From NCBI GenBank assembly GCA_963715995.1, contig OY970283.1:1116001-1180000 (forward strand): a stretch of DNA of 64,000 nucleotides, given 5' to 3'. Positions 63,224 through 64,000 of this stretch are shown here, in pieces. Origin of the DNA: DATBDN01 sp963715995 (GTDB taxonomy: Bacteria > Actinomycetota > Thermoleophilia > Solirubrobacterales > Thermoleophilaceae). Position 1 is the first letter of the stretch; the number at the start of each line of letters is the position of its first letter. The notes under the pieces were generated by a model, which saw only the letters and a program-made list of their open reading frames with translations, was not told the DNA's origin and ran no database searches. A program made the translations under genes and the position numbers.

Positions 63224-64000
63224 TCAGGGCCGCGCGGCGGCGCCCAGCAACAACTCGGCCATGTCGCCGCCGGGATCGGCGGACACGAAGCGCCGGACCT
63301 GCTCGGCCCCCGCCCGCCCGAGTGCGGGCCAGTCCTCGCGGCGCGCCCAGGCGCGTTCCAGTGCCTCGTCCACGGCCGCGACGGTCGGGGCCCCGGCCAA
63401 GAACCCAGTGACGCCGTCCGTGACGAGCTCGGCAACACCGCCCACGTCCGTGGCGATCACCGGACGCCCGCACATCATGGCCTCGACCACGGTGAGGGGC
63501 AGCCCCTCCGCCCGTGATGGCAGCACGAGCGCGTGATGGTGGCGCCAGAGCGCCTCGACGTCGGAAGTCTGGCCCGCGAACGACACGTCGTTCAGCTCCA
63601 GCTCGGCGGCAAACCGCCTGAGCCCACCAGCATGACTGCCGACCCCGTGGAAGGAGACGTGCAGTGGCCGGGCACGCCAGTGGTCGAGCGCCAGGACACG
63701 CAGGAGGACGTCCTGTCCTTTCTCCGCGACGTAGAGACGGCCCACGCAGGCCAGATGAATCTCCCCGGAGTTGGTAGGCGGGCAAGGCAACGGCCCGGCC
63801 TGGCCCGCCATCACCGGATTGCGGACCACCCGCGCATTGCCGAGCCGCACCCCGAGCTGCTGCTCGGTGACCACCAGGTTGCTCTCCGACACGAACAGCG
63901 CCTGTCGAGCGCCCTGGAAAGCACCCACGCAGGCCGCTCGTTCGAAGTCTGCGGGCCATTGCAGATCACTTGCCTTGTGCGAGAGGAGCAGGTAGGGGAC
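63224..64000 (-). CDS. Glycosyltransferase family 4 (GT-B), 5' truncated by window
   Basis: The frame is open to the window end (reading VPYLLLSHKASDLQWPADFE at the edge), so the N-terminal acceptor domain is missing. Visible: VVTEQQLGVRLGNARVVRNP, HLACVGRLYVAEKGQDVLLR, VSFAGQTSDVEALWRHHHAL, and the nucleotide-sugar E(x7)E motif LPSRAEGLPLTVVEAMMCGR followed by PVIATDVGGVAELVTDG. A retaining GT4 using a nucleotide-sugar donor. The apparent start (63928) is internal. Its stop is 1 nt beyond the convergent adenylating enzyme stop. Confidence 0.93.
   Translation of the reverse strand, partial: VPYLLLSHKASDLQWPADFERAACVGAFQGARQALFVSESNLVVTEQQLGVRLGNARVVRNPVMAGQAGPLPCPPTNSGEIHLACVGRLYVAEKGQDVLLRVLALDHWRARPLHVSFHGVGSHAGGLRRFAAELELNDVSFAGQTSDVEALWRHHHALVLPSRAEGLPLTVVEAMMCGRPVIATDVGGVAELVTDGVTGFLAGAPTVAAVDEALERAWARREDWPALGRAGAEQVRRFVSADPGGDMAELLLGAAARP

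Overview
The window is a high-GC (about 68-70% by eye) actinobacterial chromosome segment with dense, often overlapping genes and many GTG, TTG and apparently CTG starts. Protein style points to the class Thermoleophilia (Solirubrobacterales-like): PKD and FG-GAP secreted proteins with basic C-terminal tails, the PspA-PspAA-PspAB-HtpX module, and LPG-synthase-type flippases. This taxonomic call is inference. I see no rRNA, tRNA, insertion sequence, prophage or CRISPR array.

Layout. 1-12 kb: a CorC/HlyC-type CBS protein (cut by the window edge), then a lipid-catabolism block (3-hydroxyacyl-CoA dehydrogenase, thiolase, three acyl-CoA dehydrogenases, a [3Fe-4S] ferredoxin) interrupted by a Ser/Thr kinase with an extracellular TPR-like domain, a frameshifted DUF1003 gene and a lipoprotein/methyltransferase operon. 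11.7-18.4 kb: a lone receiver protein, a secreted beta-propeller/PKD protein, then MCP-CheW-CheA (CheA carries a fused receiver); no flagellar, CheR or CheB genes are in view. 18.4-23 kb: envelope-stress and envelope-building genes (pspA, pspAA, pspAB, htpX, an M23 peptidase, lgt). 23.6-32 kb: a minus-strand surface-glycan block (methyltransferase, 62-residue membrane protein, two GT-C transferases, flippase-like protein, FAD enzyme, GH43). 33.4-37.7 kb: lysA-hom-thrC-thrB with thrC apparently frameshifted. 37.7-44.2 kb: amidase, zinc-ribbon/FHA protein, small proteins, class B PBP and a MarP-like protease. 44.3-49 kb: a 1582-residue secreted subtilisin-like protein that has lost its catalytic serine. 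49-55 kb: GNAT, flavin reductase, topoisomerase III, metallophosphoesterase. 55-64 kb: a second surface-polysaccharide block (GT-C, Wzy-like polymerase, lipoprotein, methyltransferase, GH-A hydrolase, sulfotransferase, adenylating enzyme, GT4).

The most unusual signals are not protein genes. (1) The two longest intergenic gaps (about 9.6-10.1 kb and 23.0-23.6 kb) hold the same composite non-coding element in opposite orientation: a covarying palindrome, a 73-nt stem-loop 97% identical between copies, a set of hairpins, and a GC-rich block that is expanded to a 25-bp tandem array in one copy. (2) Several genes (a methyltransferase, thrC, a flavin reductase, and probably more) have no ATG, GTG or TTG that would keep their conserved N-terminus; a CTG overlapping the upstream TGA fits in each case. 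(3) Related TTGAC...GTCAA palindromes precede two separate fatty-acid gene sets, suggesting one TetR-type regulator. (4) Two or three single-base frameshifts need checking against reads before being believed.
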